Assembly (NCBI GenBank): GCA_025352695.1
Contig: JANXSK010000132.1
Location: forward strand, 1 to 64,000
Reading direction: 5' to 3'
DNA from: Ferruginibacter sp.
Lineage (GTDB): Bacteria > Bacteroidota > Bacteroidia > Chitinophagales > Chitinophagaceae
DNA length: 64,000 nt
Shown: in pieces, positions 54,341 to 63,638 of the stretch
Layout: the number at the start of each line of letters is the position of its first letter
Numbering within the stretch: the first letter of the stretch is position 1
The notes under the pieces: generated by a model
The model's input: the letters and a program-made list of their open reading frames with translations, nothing else
Told to the model about the DNA's origin: nothing
The model's database searches: none
Translations under genes and position numbers: made by a program

Positions 54341-55864
54341 ATGCATTTTCTCTCAACATTACAGATACAACAAAAAAATAAAGGCGTTTCAACCGGTACT
54401 AAATGGTTAACATCAAAAGGTGCAACCATTGATTCGTACTCTCCGGTTGATGGCAAATTAATTGCCGGTGTAAAGAGTGCTGATAAAGATAATTACGATG
54501 CCGTATTGCAACTGGCACAAACTGCTTTTATAGAATGGAGACAATGGCCGGCTCCAAAGCGTGGAGATGTAGTTCGCCAAATTGGAGAGGAATTAAGGTT
54601 GCAAAAACATGCGCTCGGCCAGCTGGTAAGTTATGAGATGGGCAAAAGTTTACAGGAAGGTTTGGGCGAAGTGCAGGAGATGATTGATATCTGCGATTTT
54701 GCAGTCGGACTTTCCCGCCAATTACATGGTTTAACCATGCACAGCGAAAGAACAGGTCACAGAATGTACGAACAATATCACTCGTTGGGCATTGTCGGTA
54801 TTATATCTGCATTTAATTTTCCGGTAGCTGTTTGGAGCTGGAATACTATGTTGGCATGGGTTTGTGGTAATGTATGCATTTGGAAACCAAGCGAAAAAAC
54901 ACCGTTGTGCGCCATTGCCTGTCAAAATATAACCGCAAAAGTATTTAAGAAAAACAATGTGCCCGAGGGTGTAAATAATTTAATTGTAGGTGATAGAGCA
55001 ATAGGTGAATGGATGAGCAATGATACAAGGATTGCGTTGATTTCGGCCACCGGAAGTACCCGAATGGGTAAAGCTGTATCGGCCGCAGTTGCAGGAAGAT
55101 TGGGCAGAAGTTTATTAGAACTTGGTGGTAACAACGCCATCATTATTTCAAAAGATGCTGATCTTGATATGGCATTGATTGGCGCAGCTTTTGGTGCAGT
55201 TGGTACAGCAGGACAACGTTGCACTTCTACCCGTAGATTAATTATACATGAAAAAGTATATGCAAAATTCAAAGAAAAACTGGTTAATGCCTACCAGCAA
55301 TTGAAGATCGGTGATCCATTAAATGAAAAAAATCATGTAGGTCCGTTAATTGATACCATGGCAGTTGAAATGTATAAAGATGCTATTGAAAAATGCAAAT
55401 CGGAAGGTGGCAATTTTATTATTGAAGGAGGTGTATTAAAAGGAAAAGGATACGAAAGCGGGTGTTATGTAAGACCCTGCATAGCTGAAGCAAAAAACAG
55501 TTACGCCATTGTTCAACACGAAACCTTTGCTCCTATTTTATACATCATGAAATATAAAACACTGGAGGAAGCCATTGCGATGCAAAACGGCGTACCGCAG
55601 GGATTATCATCTGCTATTATGACCAATAATTTACGGGAAGCTGAACAATACCTTTCTGTTGCAGGCAGCGATTGTGGAATTGCTAATGTAAATATCGGAA
55701 CTTCCGGCGCTGAAATTGGCGGAGCTTTTGGTGGTGAAAAAGAAACTGGTGGTGGCAGGGAAAGTGGTAGTGATGCATGGAAAGTATACATGCGCAGACA
55801 AACCAATACCATAAATTATACGGATAAGTTGCCACTTGCACAGGGTATAAAATTTGATTTGTAA
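54341..55864 (+). CDS. Aldehyde dehydrogenase, ALDH7 (aminoadipate semialdehyde) type
   Basis: An NAD(P)-dependent aldehyde dehydrogenase of 507 residues resembling ALDH7/antiquitin, which oxidises aminoadipate semialdehyde (piperideine-6-carboxylate) in lysine breakdown. The catalytic Cys is in GTAGQRCTSTRRL, the general base Glu in LLELGGNNAI, and the coenzyme segment in GIISAFNFPVAVWSWN. The C-terminal GGAFGGEKETGGGRESGSDAWK is characteristic of ALDH7. A saccharopine dehydrogenase family enzyme at 4.5 kb could supply the substrate (inference). A strong hairpin terminates the gene. Confidence 0.92.
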   Translation: MHFLSTLQIQQKNKGVSTGTKWLTSKGATIDSYSPVDGKLIAGVKSADKDNYDAVLQLAQTAFIEWRQWPAPKRGDVVRQIGEELRLQKHALGQLVSYEMGKSLQEGLGEVQEMIDICDFAVGLSRQLHGLTMHSERTGHRMYEQYHSLGIVGIISAFNFPVAVWSWNTMLAWVCGNVCIWKPSEKTPLCAIACQNITAKVFKKNNVPEGVNNLIVGDRAIGEWMSNDTRIALISATGSTRMGKAVSAAVAGRLGRSLLELGGNNAIIISKDADLDMALIGAAFGAVGTAGQRCTSTRRLIIHEKVYAKFKEKLVNAYQQLKIGDPLNEKNHVGPLIDTMAVEMYKDAIEKCKSEGGNFIIEGGVLKGKGYESGCYVRPCIAEAKNSYAIVQHETFAPILYIMKYKTLEEAIAMQNGVPQGLSSAIMTNNLREAEQYLSVAGSDCGIANVNIGTSGAEIGGAFGGEKETGGGRESGSDAWKVYMRRQTNTINYTDKLPLAQGIKFDL

Positions 55865-55885
55865 TTTTTATAAAAACAGTATCTA

Positions 55886-55929
55886 ATTCACTATGCGTAT
55901 TTTATCAATATAAAATATGCATAGTGAAT
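55886..55929 (+). terminator. Long hairpin terminator after the ALDH7 gene
   Basis: A 20-base stem (ATTCACTATGCGTATTTTAT against ATAAAATATGCATAGTGAAT, one G-U pair) around a CAAT loop, followed by CTTCTTTT. It lies 22 bases after the stop codon. Near-symmetry means it could work in both directions. Confidence 0.7.
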
Positions 55930-56437
55930 CTTCTTTTAACAATAACAGCATTGCACCCTAATTTATTTTAGACTTCTCACTGCGACGTTGAAATTGGTAA
56001 TGACAAATCCTGCAATGATAACTACATTTCTGTGATCGTTTTGTATATTACAATTACTGCAACTCCATAGCACAATTTTTCCCTGCATTACTTTTGAGCC
56101 GTTTTAGGCGTTTTAAAATTTTAGTTCAAAAATTTCAAGAATAAAACGTGACTATAAAAATATTGCAGTATTGAGTATTTGCAAGATATAAGAATTATCA
56201 AAATCAATAATCTCAATGTTTTTTTTATAATTAAAAAATTATACCTTGCAGCGAAATAAAGGCTTTTATTAATATTTTTAAAACCATAACATACTTCTTA
56301 AGCAACAACCTCGATTTGCTTAATCACTGAGTTTTTACTTCAGTGTACGCTCCCATTACCGGAACGTAAAATTATATTTATAGCATACTTTTTTAACCAT
56401 TTAGCCCGTCAATTATTAATTTTTCCAATAAATCATC
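55930..56437. other. Gene-free AT-rich region upstream of rocD
   Basis: About 500 bases with stops in all frames. No RNA gene, repeat or convincing promoter was recognised; it presumably carries the rocD control region. Confidence 0.45.
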
Positions 56438-57673
56438 ATGCAATCAACTACAACATTATCAGCCACTACACAGCGCTACATAGTTCTGGAAGAAAAGTAC
56501 GGTGCACATAATTATCATCCACTACCTGTAGTGCTGGATCGTGGCGAAGGTGTATTTGTGTGGGATGTTGAGGGTAGACGTTATTATGATTTTTTAAGTG
56601 GATATTCTGCTGTCAATCAGGGACATTGTCATCCGGCAATTATTAAAGCTTTAATTGATCAATCGACTAAACTAACATTAACAAGCAGGGCTTTTCACAG
56701 CAACCTGTTGGGTGAATATGAAAAATACATTACCACTTTTTTTGGATACGATAAAGTATTGCCAATGAACACAGGTGTGGAAGGTGGCGAAACTGCTATT
56801 AAGTTGGCACGCAGGTGGGGCTACACTGTAAAAGGGATTGCCGAAAATCAGGCAAAAATAATTTTTGCCGAAGGTAATTTTTGGGGAAGAACAATGGCTG
56901 CAATTTCCTCTTCTACCGACCCAAGTAGTTATCATAATTTCGGGCCCTTTATGCCCGGATTTGAACTTATTCCTTATAATGACCTTGTTGCGTTGGAAAA
57001 AGCATTCCAAAATAAAAACGTTGCTGCTTTTATGTTTGAGCCCATTCAGGGTGAAGCAGGCGTGGTAGTACCTGATGAAGGTTACTTAACAGGAATAAGA
57101 AATTTGTGTACTGAATACAATGTGTTGATGATTGCAGATGAGATACAAACTGGCCTTGCACGGACAGGAAAAATGCTGGCTTGCGATCATGAAAATGTTC
57201 GTCCTGATATTTTAATTTTGGGTAAAGCATTGAGTGGAGGTGTATTGCCAGTAAGTGCTGTTTTGTGTGATGATAAAATTATGATGACCATAAAACCAGG
57301 CGAACACGGCAGTACTTATGGTGGTAACCCTTTAGCTTGTGCCGTTGCAGTAGCAGCATTGAGGGTTTTAAAAGAGGAGCGAATGACTGAAAATGCGGCT
57401 GCAATGGGAGAATTATTACGCAAAGAAATAAGAAAATTGAACTCTCCCTTTATTACGTTGGTAAGAGGCAAAGGTTTATTAAATGCCATTGTGTTAAAAC
57501 ATGCTAATCCTGAAGCTGCCTGGGATTTTTGTTTAACCTTAAAAGAAAATGGCTTGTTGGCCAAACCTACACACGGAGATAAAATACGTTTTGCACCACC
57601 ATTAATCATTACAAAAGAGCAGTTGATGGAATGTGTACATATTATTAATAAAAGTTTGCAATCGCTTGGATAA
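56438..57673 (+). CDS. rocD: Ornithine aminotransferase
   Basis: A PLP-dependent class III aminotransferase (411 residues) that converts ornithine and 2-oxoglutarate to glutamate semialdehyde and glutamate. Its N-terminal part has [20 protein letters not shown], specific to ornithine aminotransferase, then [16 protein letters not shown] and [17 protein letters not shown]. The PLP-binding Lys lies in [18 protein letters not shown], and [17 protein letters not shown] follows. No proline or arginine degradation genes are adjacent, so it could serve either ornithine catabolism or proline/arginine interconversion. Confidence 0.95.
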   Translation: MQSTTTLSATTQRYIVLEEKYGAHNYHPLPVVLDRGEGVFVWDVEGRRYYDFLSGYSAVNQGHCHPAIIKALIDQSTKLTLTSRAFHSNLLGEYEKYITTFFGYDKVLPMNTGVEGGETAIKLARRWGYTVKGIAENQAKIIFAEGNFWGRTMAAISSSTDPSSYHNFGPFMPGFELIPYNDLVALEKAFQNKNVAAFMFEPIQGEAGVVVPDEGYLTGIRNLCTEYNVLMIADEIQTGLARTGKMLACDHENVRPDILILGKALSGGVLPVSAVLCDDKIMMTIKPGEHGSTYGGNPLACAVAVAALRVLKEERMTENAAAMGELLRKEIRKLNSPFITLVRGKGLLNAIVLKHANPEAAWDFCLTLKENGLLAKPTHGDKIRFAPPLIITKEQLMECVHIINKSLQSLG

Positions 57674-57769
57674 AATGGAGAAAAGTAGTCAGCGCTATTT
57701 AAACTACTTTCCTTTTTTAAATTAATTATGAATTCAGTAATTTAACTTGTTTTTCAATTTTATATTTAT

Positions 57770-58687
57770 ATGAACATTTTTAATCGAAAAAAATTTTTAC
57801 AATCTTCAGCAGTGTTACTAGCAATGGGAGTTACGGGCAGCTCCTTTAATAATAAATATAAAAATCCACTGCTATCCTTTTCTACAATTGGGTGTCCCGA
57901 TTGGACCTTTCAACAAATAGTTGATTTTGCCGTAGCTAATAATTTTAATGGGTTAGAAATCCGGGGCATATTCAGGGAATTGGAACTTACAAAATGTAAG
58001 GAATTTAGCAATGCTGAAAATATATTGGCAACAAACAAATTAATGAAAGAAAATAGGTTGCAATTTGTTGATCTTGGTTCTTCTGCAGCCATGCACCACA
58101 GTGATAAAATAGAACGACAAAAAAACTTATCAGAAGCAAAACGATTTATTGATTTGGCACAACAAATTCAATGTCCCTATATTAGAGTGTTTCCCAATAA
58201 TTTACCAAAAGACCAGGATCGCAATGTAACTATTGATCTTATAATACAGGGGTTGATTGAACTAGGCGATTATGCAAAAGGAAGCGGAGTAACTGTGTTG
58301 TTAGAATCTCATGGAGAACTTGTTGAATCTGCAGACCTCCAAAAAATTATGCAATCAGCCAATCATAAAAATGTAGGCCTGGTTTGGGATATCGTAAATA
58401 TGTGGTCGGTAACAAAAGAGCCACCGGCTGAAGTCTATGCTGTACTAAAAAAATATATTCGGCACACCCACATAAAAGATTTAAAATTTGTAAATGGTAA
58501 AGAACAATACACCTTATTAGGAACAGGCGAAGCACCTATATTTGAAACCATTGATATTTTAAACAACAATGACTATAAAGGCTATTACAGTTTTGAATGG
58601 GAGAAATTATGGCATCCTGAAATTGATGAACCTGAAGTAGCCATTGCACATTATTCCAAAGTAATGAAAGCGCATTTTAAGCTGTAA
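57770..58687 (+). CDS. Sugar phosphate isomerase/epimerase family protein, probably exported
   Basis: A 305-residue TIM-barrel protein of the xylose-isomerase-like (AP endonuclease 2) superfamily. N-terminal MNIFNRKKFLQSSAVLLAMGV is a Tat-like or Sec signal with an R-K pair (NRKKFLQS), so it is probably exported, possibly via Tat. The barrel contains GLEIRGIFRELE, YIRVFPNNLP, VLLESHGELVES, VGLVWDIVNMWS and IRHTHIKDLKF, with His/Glu/Asp residues expected to bind a metal. Function is unknown; periplasmic members act on sugar derivatives. It stands 97 bases after rocD on the same strand. Confidence 0.8.
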   Translation: MNIFNRKKFLQSSAVLLAMGVTGSSFNNKYKNPLLSFSTIGCPDWTFQQIVDFAVANNFNGLEIRGIFRELELTKCKEFSNAENILATNKLMKENRLQFVDLGSSAAMHHSDKIERQKNLSEAKRFIDLAQQIQCPYIRVFPNNLPKDQDRNVTIDLIIQGLIELGDYAKGSGVTVLLESHGELVESADLQKIMQSANHKNVGLVWDIVNMWSVTKEPPAEVYAVLKKYIRHTHIKDLKFVNGKEQYTLLGTGEAPIFETIDILNNNDYKGYYSFEWEKLWHPEIDEPEVAIAHYSKVMKAHFKL

Positions 58688-58843
58688 TAATAAGACCTCA
58701 CAGTTATAAATTTTACATTTATAATTTTTTTGTTTACGCTTAATTTTATCAGTTAATTCAATTTTAAATGTACTGTCTTTTTGTTTTATTCGGTTCAAAC
58801 ATTTACTTTAATATCTTTACCAAAATTTAAATTATTTAAATTA

Positions 58844-59557
58844 ATGGATACCCATCTTCATCATGATCACACAGAAGCCCACTTAAAAAGTTCTGATGCT
58901 TTAAGAGATATTGTAATTGGTATGAGTGATGGACTTACGGTACCGTTTGCACTTGCAGCTGGTTTAAGTGGTGCTGTAAGCAGTAGTACGATTATTGTAA
59001 TTGCTGGTATTGCAGAAATTTGTGCCGGAAGTATTGCCATGGGACTTGGTGGTTACCTAGCCGGTAAGACAGAGCAGGATCATTATAAAAGTGAAGTTAA
59101 GAGAGAGTATGTTGAAGTAGAAACCCTGCGTCACCTTGAAATTAAAGAGACGAAAGAATTTTTTGCCAATATTGGATTAAGTGTGGCATTACAAGATCTA
59201 GCTACTGAAGAGATTGCACAAAATAAAGACCGCTGGGTAAATTTTATGATGAAGTACGAATTGGGGTTGGAAGAGCCTGATCCCAAAAGGGCAACTAAGA
59301 GTGCCTTAAATATTGGACTTTCCTACATTGCAGGTGGCATCATTCCGTTAAGTCCTTATTTTTTTATAAGCGATTCAAATGAAGCTTTAAAAATATCTGT
59401 CGTTGCAACGCTGATATGTTTGTTTATATTTGGTTATTTTAAAAGTAAAATAACCGGCGTTAATCCTATTTGGGGAGCTATAAAAGTAATGTTAATTGGT
59501 GCTGTTGCTGCAGCGGCTGCCTTTGGAGTAGCTAAATTATTTGAAGGCCATCATTGA
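58844..59557 (+). CDS. VIT1/CCC1 family metal transporter
   Basis: About 238 residues of the VIT1/CCC1 family, which moves iron and manganese across membranes. The His-rich N-terminus (MDTHLHHDHTEAHLKS) could bind metal. TM1 starts DIVIGMSDGLTVPFALAAGL, followed by IAEICAGSIAMGLGGYLAGK; a cytoplasmic helical domain with many acidic residues (YVEVETLRHLEIKETKEF) separates the N- and C-terminal membrane halves. A longer frame is open upstream, but the ATG at 58844 matches the family N-terminus. Convergent with a CDF transporter, suggesting a small metal-homeostasis locus. Confidence 0.9.
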   Translation: MDTHLHHDHTEAHLKSSDALRDIVIGMSDGLTVPFALAAGLSGAVSSSTIIVIAGIAEICAGSIAMGLGGYLAGKTEQDHYKSEVKREYVEVETLRHLEIKETKEFFANIGLSVALQDLATEEIAQNKDRWVNFMMKYELGLEEPDPKRATKSALNIGLSYIAGGIIPLSPYFFISDSNEALKISVVATLICLFIFGYFKSKITGVNPIWGAIKVMLIGAVAAAAAFGVAKLFEGHH

Positions 59558-59622
59558 TTGTAATTTTATCAGAGTTTATAGTAACTATTTATAAAAACTT
59601 ACATGATTGTATCTACCCTATC

Positions 59623-60618
59623 CTATGATCCTGATAGTAGTTGGTGCTTTTTATTGATAACAATATTTTCCAATGTCCATTTAATTTTCTTTTCAAACGG
59701 ATGTTTGCGTACCGAGCAATCATTTTTGGTACAGATATTACAGCTAAAATCAAGGCATCCGTCTGAATGAACAAATAGTTCCATAGACTCTCCATATTCC
59801 TTTTTTACAAGGGCTGACAGGACATCAATTTCCTCGTGTGCCTGGTGCACATTTAAATACCATGGTACAGTTAGGTGACAATCGAGGTGTATGGTACCAC
59901 CGTATTTTATAATACGCAAATTATGAACATCAATCCAGTTAGGCCTTCTGTTGCTATTTAGGGTTACTACAAGTTTCTCTAATAAAATAGTATCGGCTTC
60001 ATCCATTATTCCAGCTATAGAGGTACGCACTATTTTATATCCCGTAAACAAGATTATAAAAGCAAATAGCATAGCTACGGCACTGTCTATCCACCAAAGT
60101 TTTACAAAATATAACAATATTAATCCTGCAATAATACCGAGTGTTGAGTAAGTATCACTTTGTAAATGTTTACCACTTGCAATCAGCGCAAGTGAATTAT
60201 TTTTTGTTCCTGTTGCAATACAAATACTGCCGGTAACATAATTTATAATAGCAGTAACTGCAATAATCCAGATACCATAATCCAATGCTTGTATAGGGTG
60301 CGGATGAATAAGATTATTAATGGCCTCGTAAATGATAATAAGACCGGCAACAGAAATGAGTGTTCCTTCGATGGCAGCTGAAAGAAATTCCGCTTTGCCA
60401 TGTCCATAAGGATGATCTGTATCTTTTGGCTTGGCACTTACATACAAACTATAAATACCAATAAGTCCTGCTACCACATTAACTGTACTCTCCAAAGCAT
60501 CGGTTAAAATAGCTACTGAACCTGTAAGGTACCAGGCTATCAGTTTCATAATAAAAAGAATAATACTAACGAAAGTTATTATTTTTTGAAGCCTTAAATT
60601 TTGTTGTGATCTATGCAA
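59623..60618 (-). CDS. Cation diffusion facilitator family transporter
   Basis: A 331-residue CDF transporter that exports Zn, Fe, Co or Mn by proton antiport. The membrane domain starts IITFVSIILFIMKLIAWYLT; TM2 carries AILTDALESTVNVVAGL (the DALES variant of the usual D-x3-D site) and TM5 has GKHLQSDTYSTLGIIAG with His and Asp metal ligands. The cytoplasmic C-terminal domain is followed by a Cys-rich tail with the pattern C-x4-C-x2-C-x4-C (SDGCLDFSCNICTKNDCSV) that probably binds metal (inference). Initiation is at TTG. Convergent with the VIT1 gene. Confidence 0.9.
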   Translation of the reverse strand: MHRSQQNLRLQKIITFVSIILFIMKLIAWYLTGSVAILTDALESTVNVVAGLIGIYSLYVSAKPKDTDHPYGHGKAEFLSAAIEGTLISVAGLIIIYEAINNLIHPHPIQALDYGIWIIAVTAIINYVTGSICIATGTKNNSLALIASGKHLQSDTYSTLGIIAGLILLYFVKLWWIDSAVAMLFAFIILFTGYKIVRTSIAGIMDEADTILLEKLVVTLNSNRRPNWIDVHNLRIIKYGGTIHLDCHLTVPWYLNVHQAHEEIDVLSALVKKEYGESMELFVHSDGCLDFSCNICTKNDCSVRKHPFEKKIKWTLENIVINKKHQLLSGS

Positions 60619-60731
60619 ACGAAATATTTAGCATGTAAATATAACCGCTATCTTTTAATGAAAAACAATCGCCTGAACTAAACCTTAAAAATGACCTGTT
60701 TACCTGCTGCAAAATTTGATGCTGCAATTCG

Positions 60732-60739
60732 TACATTTG
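60732..60739 (+). promoter_or_regulatory. Candidate -7 promoter element upstream of valS (TACATTTG)
   Basis: TAnnTTTG match, 125 bases before the valS ATG. If used, valS has an unusually long leader compared with its neighbours. No -33 partner was identified. Confidence 0.3.
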
Positions 60740-60863
60740 CTATCATTAAGAATAAGTAGTTTTTAAATAATATTATAAAAAAGTACCTAATTGGTATGCG
60801 GTACAAGAGGGCGATGCAACGATGTACCACAATGTATGGTAGCCCGGTCAAAATATTTTAAGC

Positions 60864-63554
60864 ATGGAACTGAGCAAGAATTTTTTACCCAACGAAGCTG
60901 AAGCTAAATGGTATCCACACTGGTTAGAGAAAGGCTATTTTAACAGCACACCCGACGAACGGGAAGCCTATACAATTGTAATACCTCCGCCAAATGTTAC
61001 CGGTGTGTTACATATGGGACATTGCCTTAATAGTACGATACAAGATATCTTAATTCGCAGCGCCAGAATGCAGGGAAAAAATGCCTGCTGGGTGCCGGGT
61101 ACAGACCATGCTTCGATTGCTACAGAAACAAAAGTGGTGGGCATGCTAAGAGAAAGGGGTATTACAAAATCATCTTTAACAAGAGACGAATTTTTAGCTT
61201 ATGCATGGGAATGGAAAGAAAAATATGGTGGCATTATTTTACAGCAATTAAAAAAATTGGGCTGTAGCTTAGATTGGAAAAGAACATCTTTTACAATGGA
61301 TGCTGATTATTACAAAAGTGTAATAAAAGTATTCGTAGACTTGCATAACAAAGGACTTATTTATCGTGGAAAAAGAATGGTCAACTGGGATCCTGTTAGC
61401 CTGACTGCATTGAGTGATGAAGAAGTAATTTTTAAAGAAGTAAATTCAAAACTATTTTATGTTACCTATAAATTAGCCGACGATTCCGGAGATGGAATTA
61501 CGGTAGCAACTACCAGACCTGAAACAATTTTGGGTGATGTTGCTATTTGTGTAAACCCAACTGACGAACGTTACATTCACCTGATTGGCAAAAAAGTATT
61601 GGTACCAATTATTAATAGAATTATACCCATTATTGCAGATGAATATGTAACCACAGATTTTGGAACAGGCGCTTTAAAAATTACCCCGGCGCATGACAAG
61701 AATGATAACATGCTGGGTATTAAGCATAATCTGAAAGTAATAGATACGTTGGATGCTACCGGAAAATTTACCGCTGAAAATTTACTGGATGAAAGCCCGT
61801 CTGAGCTTGTATTATCATACATTGGAGTAGACCGATTTGCATTGCGTAAAAAAATTGCAGAAGATATAAATGCTTTAGGCCTTATTGAAAAAACTGAAGC
61901 GTATAAAGGTCAGGTAGGTACAAGCGAAAGAACCGGAGCCGTTATTGAACACCGGTTATCGTTGCAGTGGTTTATTGATATGCAACAATTTATAAAAAAA
62001 AATCCGGAAACATTAACTGCTGTAACAGATGACACGATTAAGTTTCATCCTGCAAAATCAAAAAATACCTATACCCACTGGTTAGAAAATATTAAAGACT
62101 GGTGCATAAGCCGGCAACTTTGGTGGGGCCAGCAAATACCAGCCTGGTATGATGATGCCGGAAATGTTTATGTGGCAGAAAGCTTAGCGGAATTGCACAA
62201 AAGTAATCCTGAAACTGAACACTTACAATTAAAACAGGATGAAGATGTTCTTGACACCTGGTTCTCCTCCTGGCTTTGGCCCATAGAAGTTTTTAAAGGT
62301 ATCAGCAATCCTGGCAATGCGGAGGTAGCTTATTATTATCCTTCTACAACATTAGTTACAGGGCAGGATATTATTTTCTTTTGGGTTGCCCGTATGATTA
62401 TGGCCGGATATGAATATGCAGGTAAACCTCCTTTTAAAGACGTGTATTTTACAGGAATGGTAAGGGATAAACTAGGAAGAAAAATGAGTAAGCAATTAGG
62501 CAACTCCCCAGATTTACTGGCATTGATTGATCAATACGGTGCTGATGCTGTGCGATTTGGTATTATGGTAGCTTCCCCTGCCGGCAACGATTTAATGTTT
62601 GATGAAAGTTCATTGGAGCAGGGACGAAATTTTAATAACAAGTTGTGGAATGCATTGAAGCTGGTAAAAATGTGGGAAGCCCGCCAATTGCCAATTGAAA
62701 ATAATGAACTATCAAAAGGCAATTACAACTTTGCCACTGATTGGTTTGCAAACAGATTGAACCAAGTAAAAACAGAAGTGGATTTATTGATGCAACAATT
62801 TCGATTAAGCGAAGCATTAAAAACTATTTATTCTCTTATTTGGGATGATTTTTGTAGCTGGTATTTGGAATGGGTTAAACCAGGTTTTGAACAACCTATA
62901 GAAGCAGTTGTGTATAATAAAACAGTCTTCTTTTTTGAAGAATTAATGCAATTAATACATCCCTTTATGCCTTTTGTTTCGGAAGAAATTTATCAACAAT
63001 TGAAAGAGAGAACAGATGATTTATGTATAAAGCAACATACAAAAAATGGAGCTGCTGATAATGACATTTTGATAAAAGGGATGCAATTACAAAAAGATAT
63101 TACGGCCATTAGAGATACAAGAAAAAAATATCAAATAAAAAATATTGACAAAATTAAGTTTACAGCTACTTATGATTTACAAAAATTTCTTTTAACCAAT
63201 TCTTCTATACTTGAATTATTAATAAAGCAAACAAATGTTGAATTAAATGCCAATTCAGTTATAAAAGCTGGTAATTTGGAAATTTTGCACAATGAAATAA
63301 TTATTAAAACTACAGGTAATAATTTTTATTATTTGCAGATAGAAAAAGAAATTGATACATCATCGCAAAAAGAGGATTTAATAAAAGATCTTGAACACCA
63401 AAAAGGATTTTTATTTTCTGTAGAAAAAAAACTAACGAATGAAAAATTTGTAGGTAATGCTAAACCCGAAATCCTGGCACTCGAACAAAAAAAAATGGCT
63501 GATGTATTATGCAGAATAAAATCAATTGAAGAAAGTTTAGCAGGATTAAATTAG
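60864..63554 (+). CDS. valS: Valyl-tRNA synthetase
   Basis: ValRS charges tRNA-Val and edits misacylated threonine. The class I motifs are IPPPNVTGVLHMGHCLN (HIGH as HMGH) and GRKMSKQLGNSPD (KMSKS-like). The editing domain (CP1) with TTRPETILGDVAI lies between them. The C-terminal part has the ValRS coiled-coil (LEHQKGFLFSVEKKL to the end), so this is ValRS rather than IleRS or LeuRS. Length 896 is normal. The promoter candidate lies well upstream, but no T-box or leader peptide was recognised. Confidence 0.97.
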   Translation: MELSKNFLPNEAEAKWYPHWLEKGYFNSTPDEREAYTIVIPPPNVTGVLHMGHCLNSTIQDILIRSARMQGKNACWVPGTDHASIATETKVVGMLRERGITKSSLTRDEFLAYAWEWKEKYGGIILQQLKKLGCSLDWKRTSFTMDADYYKSVIKVFVDLHNKGLIYRGKRMVNWDPVSLTALSDEEVIFKEVNSKLFYVTYKLADDSGDGITVATTRPETILGDVAICVNPTDERYIHLIGKKVLVPIINRIIPIIADEYVTTDFGTGALKITPAHDKNDNMLGIKHNLKVIDTLDATGKFTAENLLDESPSELVLSYIGVDRFALRKKIAEDINALGLIEKTEAYKGQVGTSERTGAVIEHRLSLQWFIDMQQFIKKNPETLTAVTDDTIKFHPAKSKNTYTHWLENIKDWCISRQLWWGQQIPAWYDDAGNVYVAESLAELHKSNPETEHLQLKQDEDVLDTWFSSWLWPIEVFKGISNPGNAEVAYYYPSTTLVTGQDIIFFWVARMIMAGYEYAGKPPFKDVYFTGMVRDKLGRKMSKQLGNSPDLLALIDQYGADAVRFGIMVASPAGNDLMFDESSLEQGRNFNNKLWNALKLVKMWEARQLPIENNELSKGNYNFATDWFANRLNQVKTEVDLLMQQFRLSEALKTIYSLIWDDFCSWYLEWVKPGFEQPIEAVVYNKTVFFFEELMQLIHPFMPFVSEEIYQQLKERTDDLCIKQHTKNGAADNDILIKGMQLQKDITAIRDTRKKYQIKNIDKIKFTATYDLQKFLLTNSSILELLIKQTNVELNANSVIKAGNLEILHNEIIIKTTGNNFYYLQIEKEIDTSSQKEDLIKDLEHQKGFLFSVEKKLTNEKFVGNAKPEILALEQKKMADVLCRIKSIEESLAGLN

Positions 63555-63638
63555 AAAAAATATTTTAACACAATTAAAAGTTAGATAAAAGGAGGCACAC
63601 TATTAAAATAACTATTTCGTTATACCTTTAAAGTTATT

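Noticed and set aside
57770-57850. Tat signal of the TIM-barrel protein
   Set aside because: The segment has NRKKFLQS rather than twin arginines; Sec export is equally plausible, so no firm Tat assignment is made.
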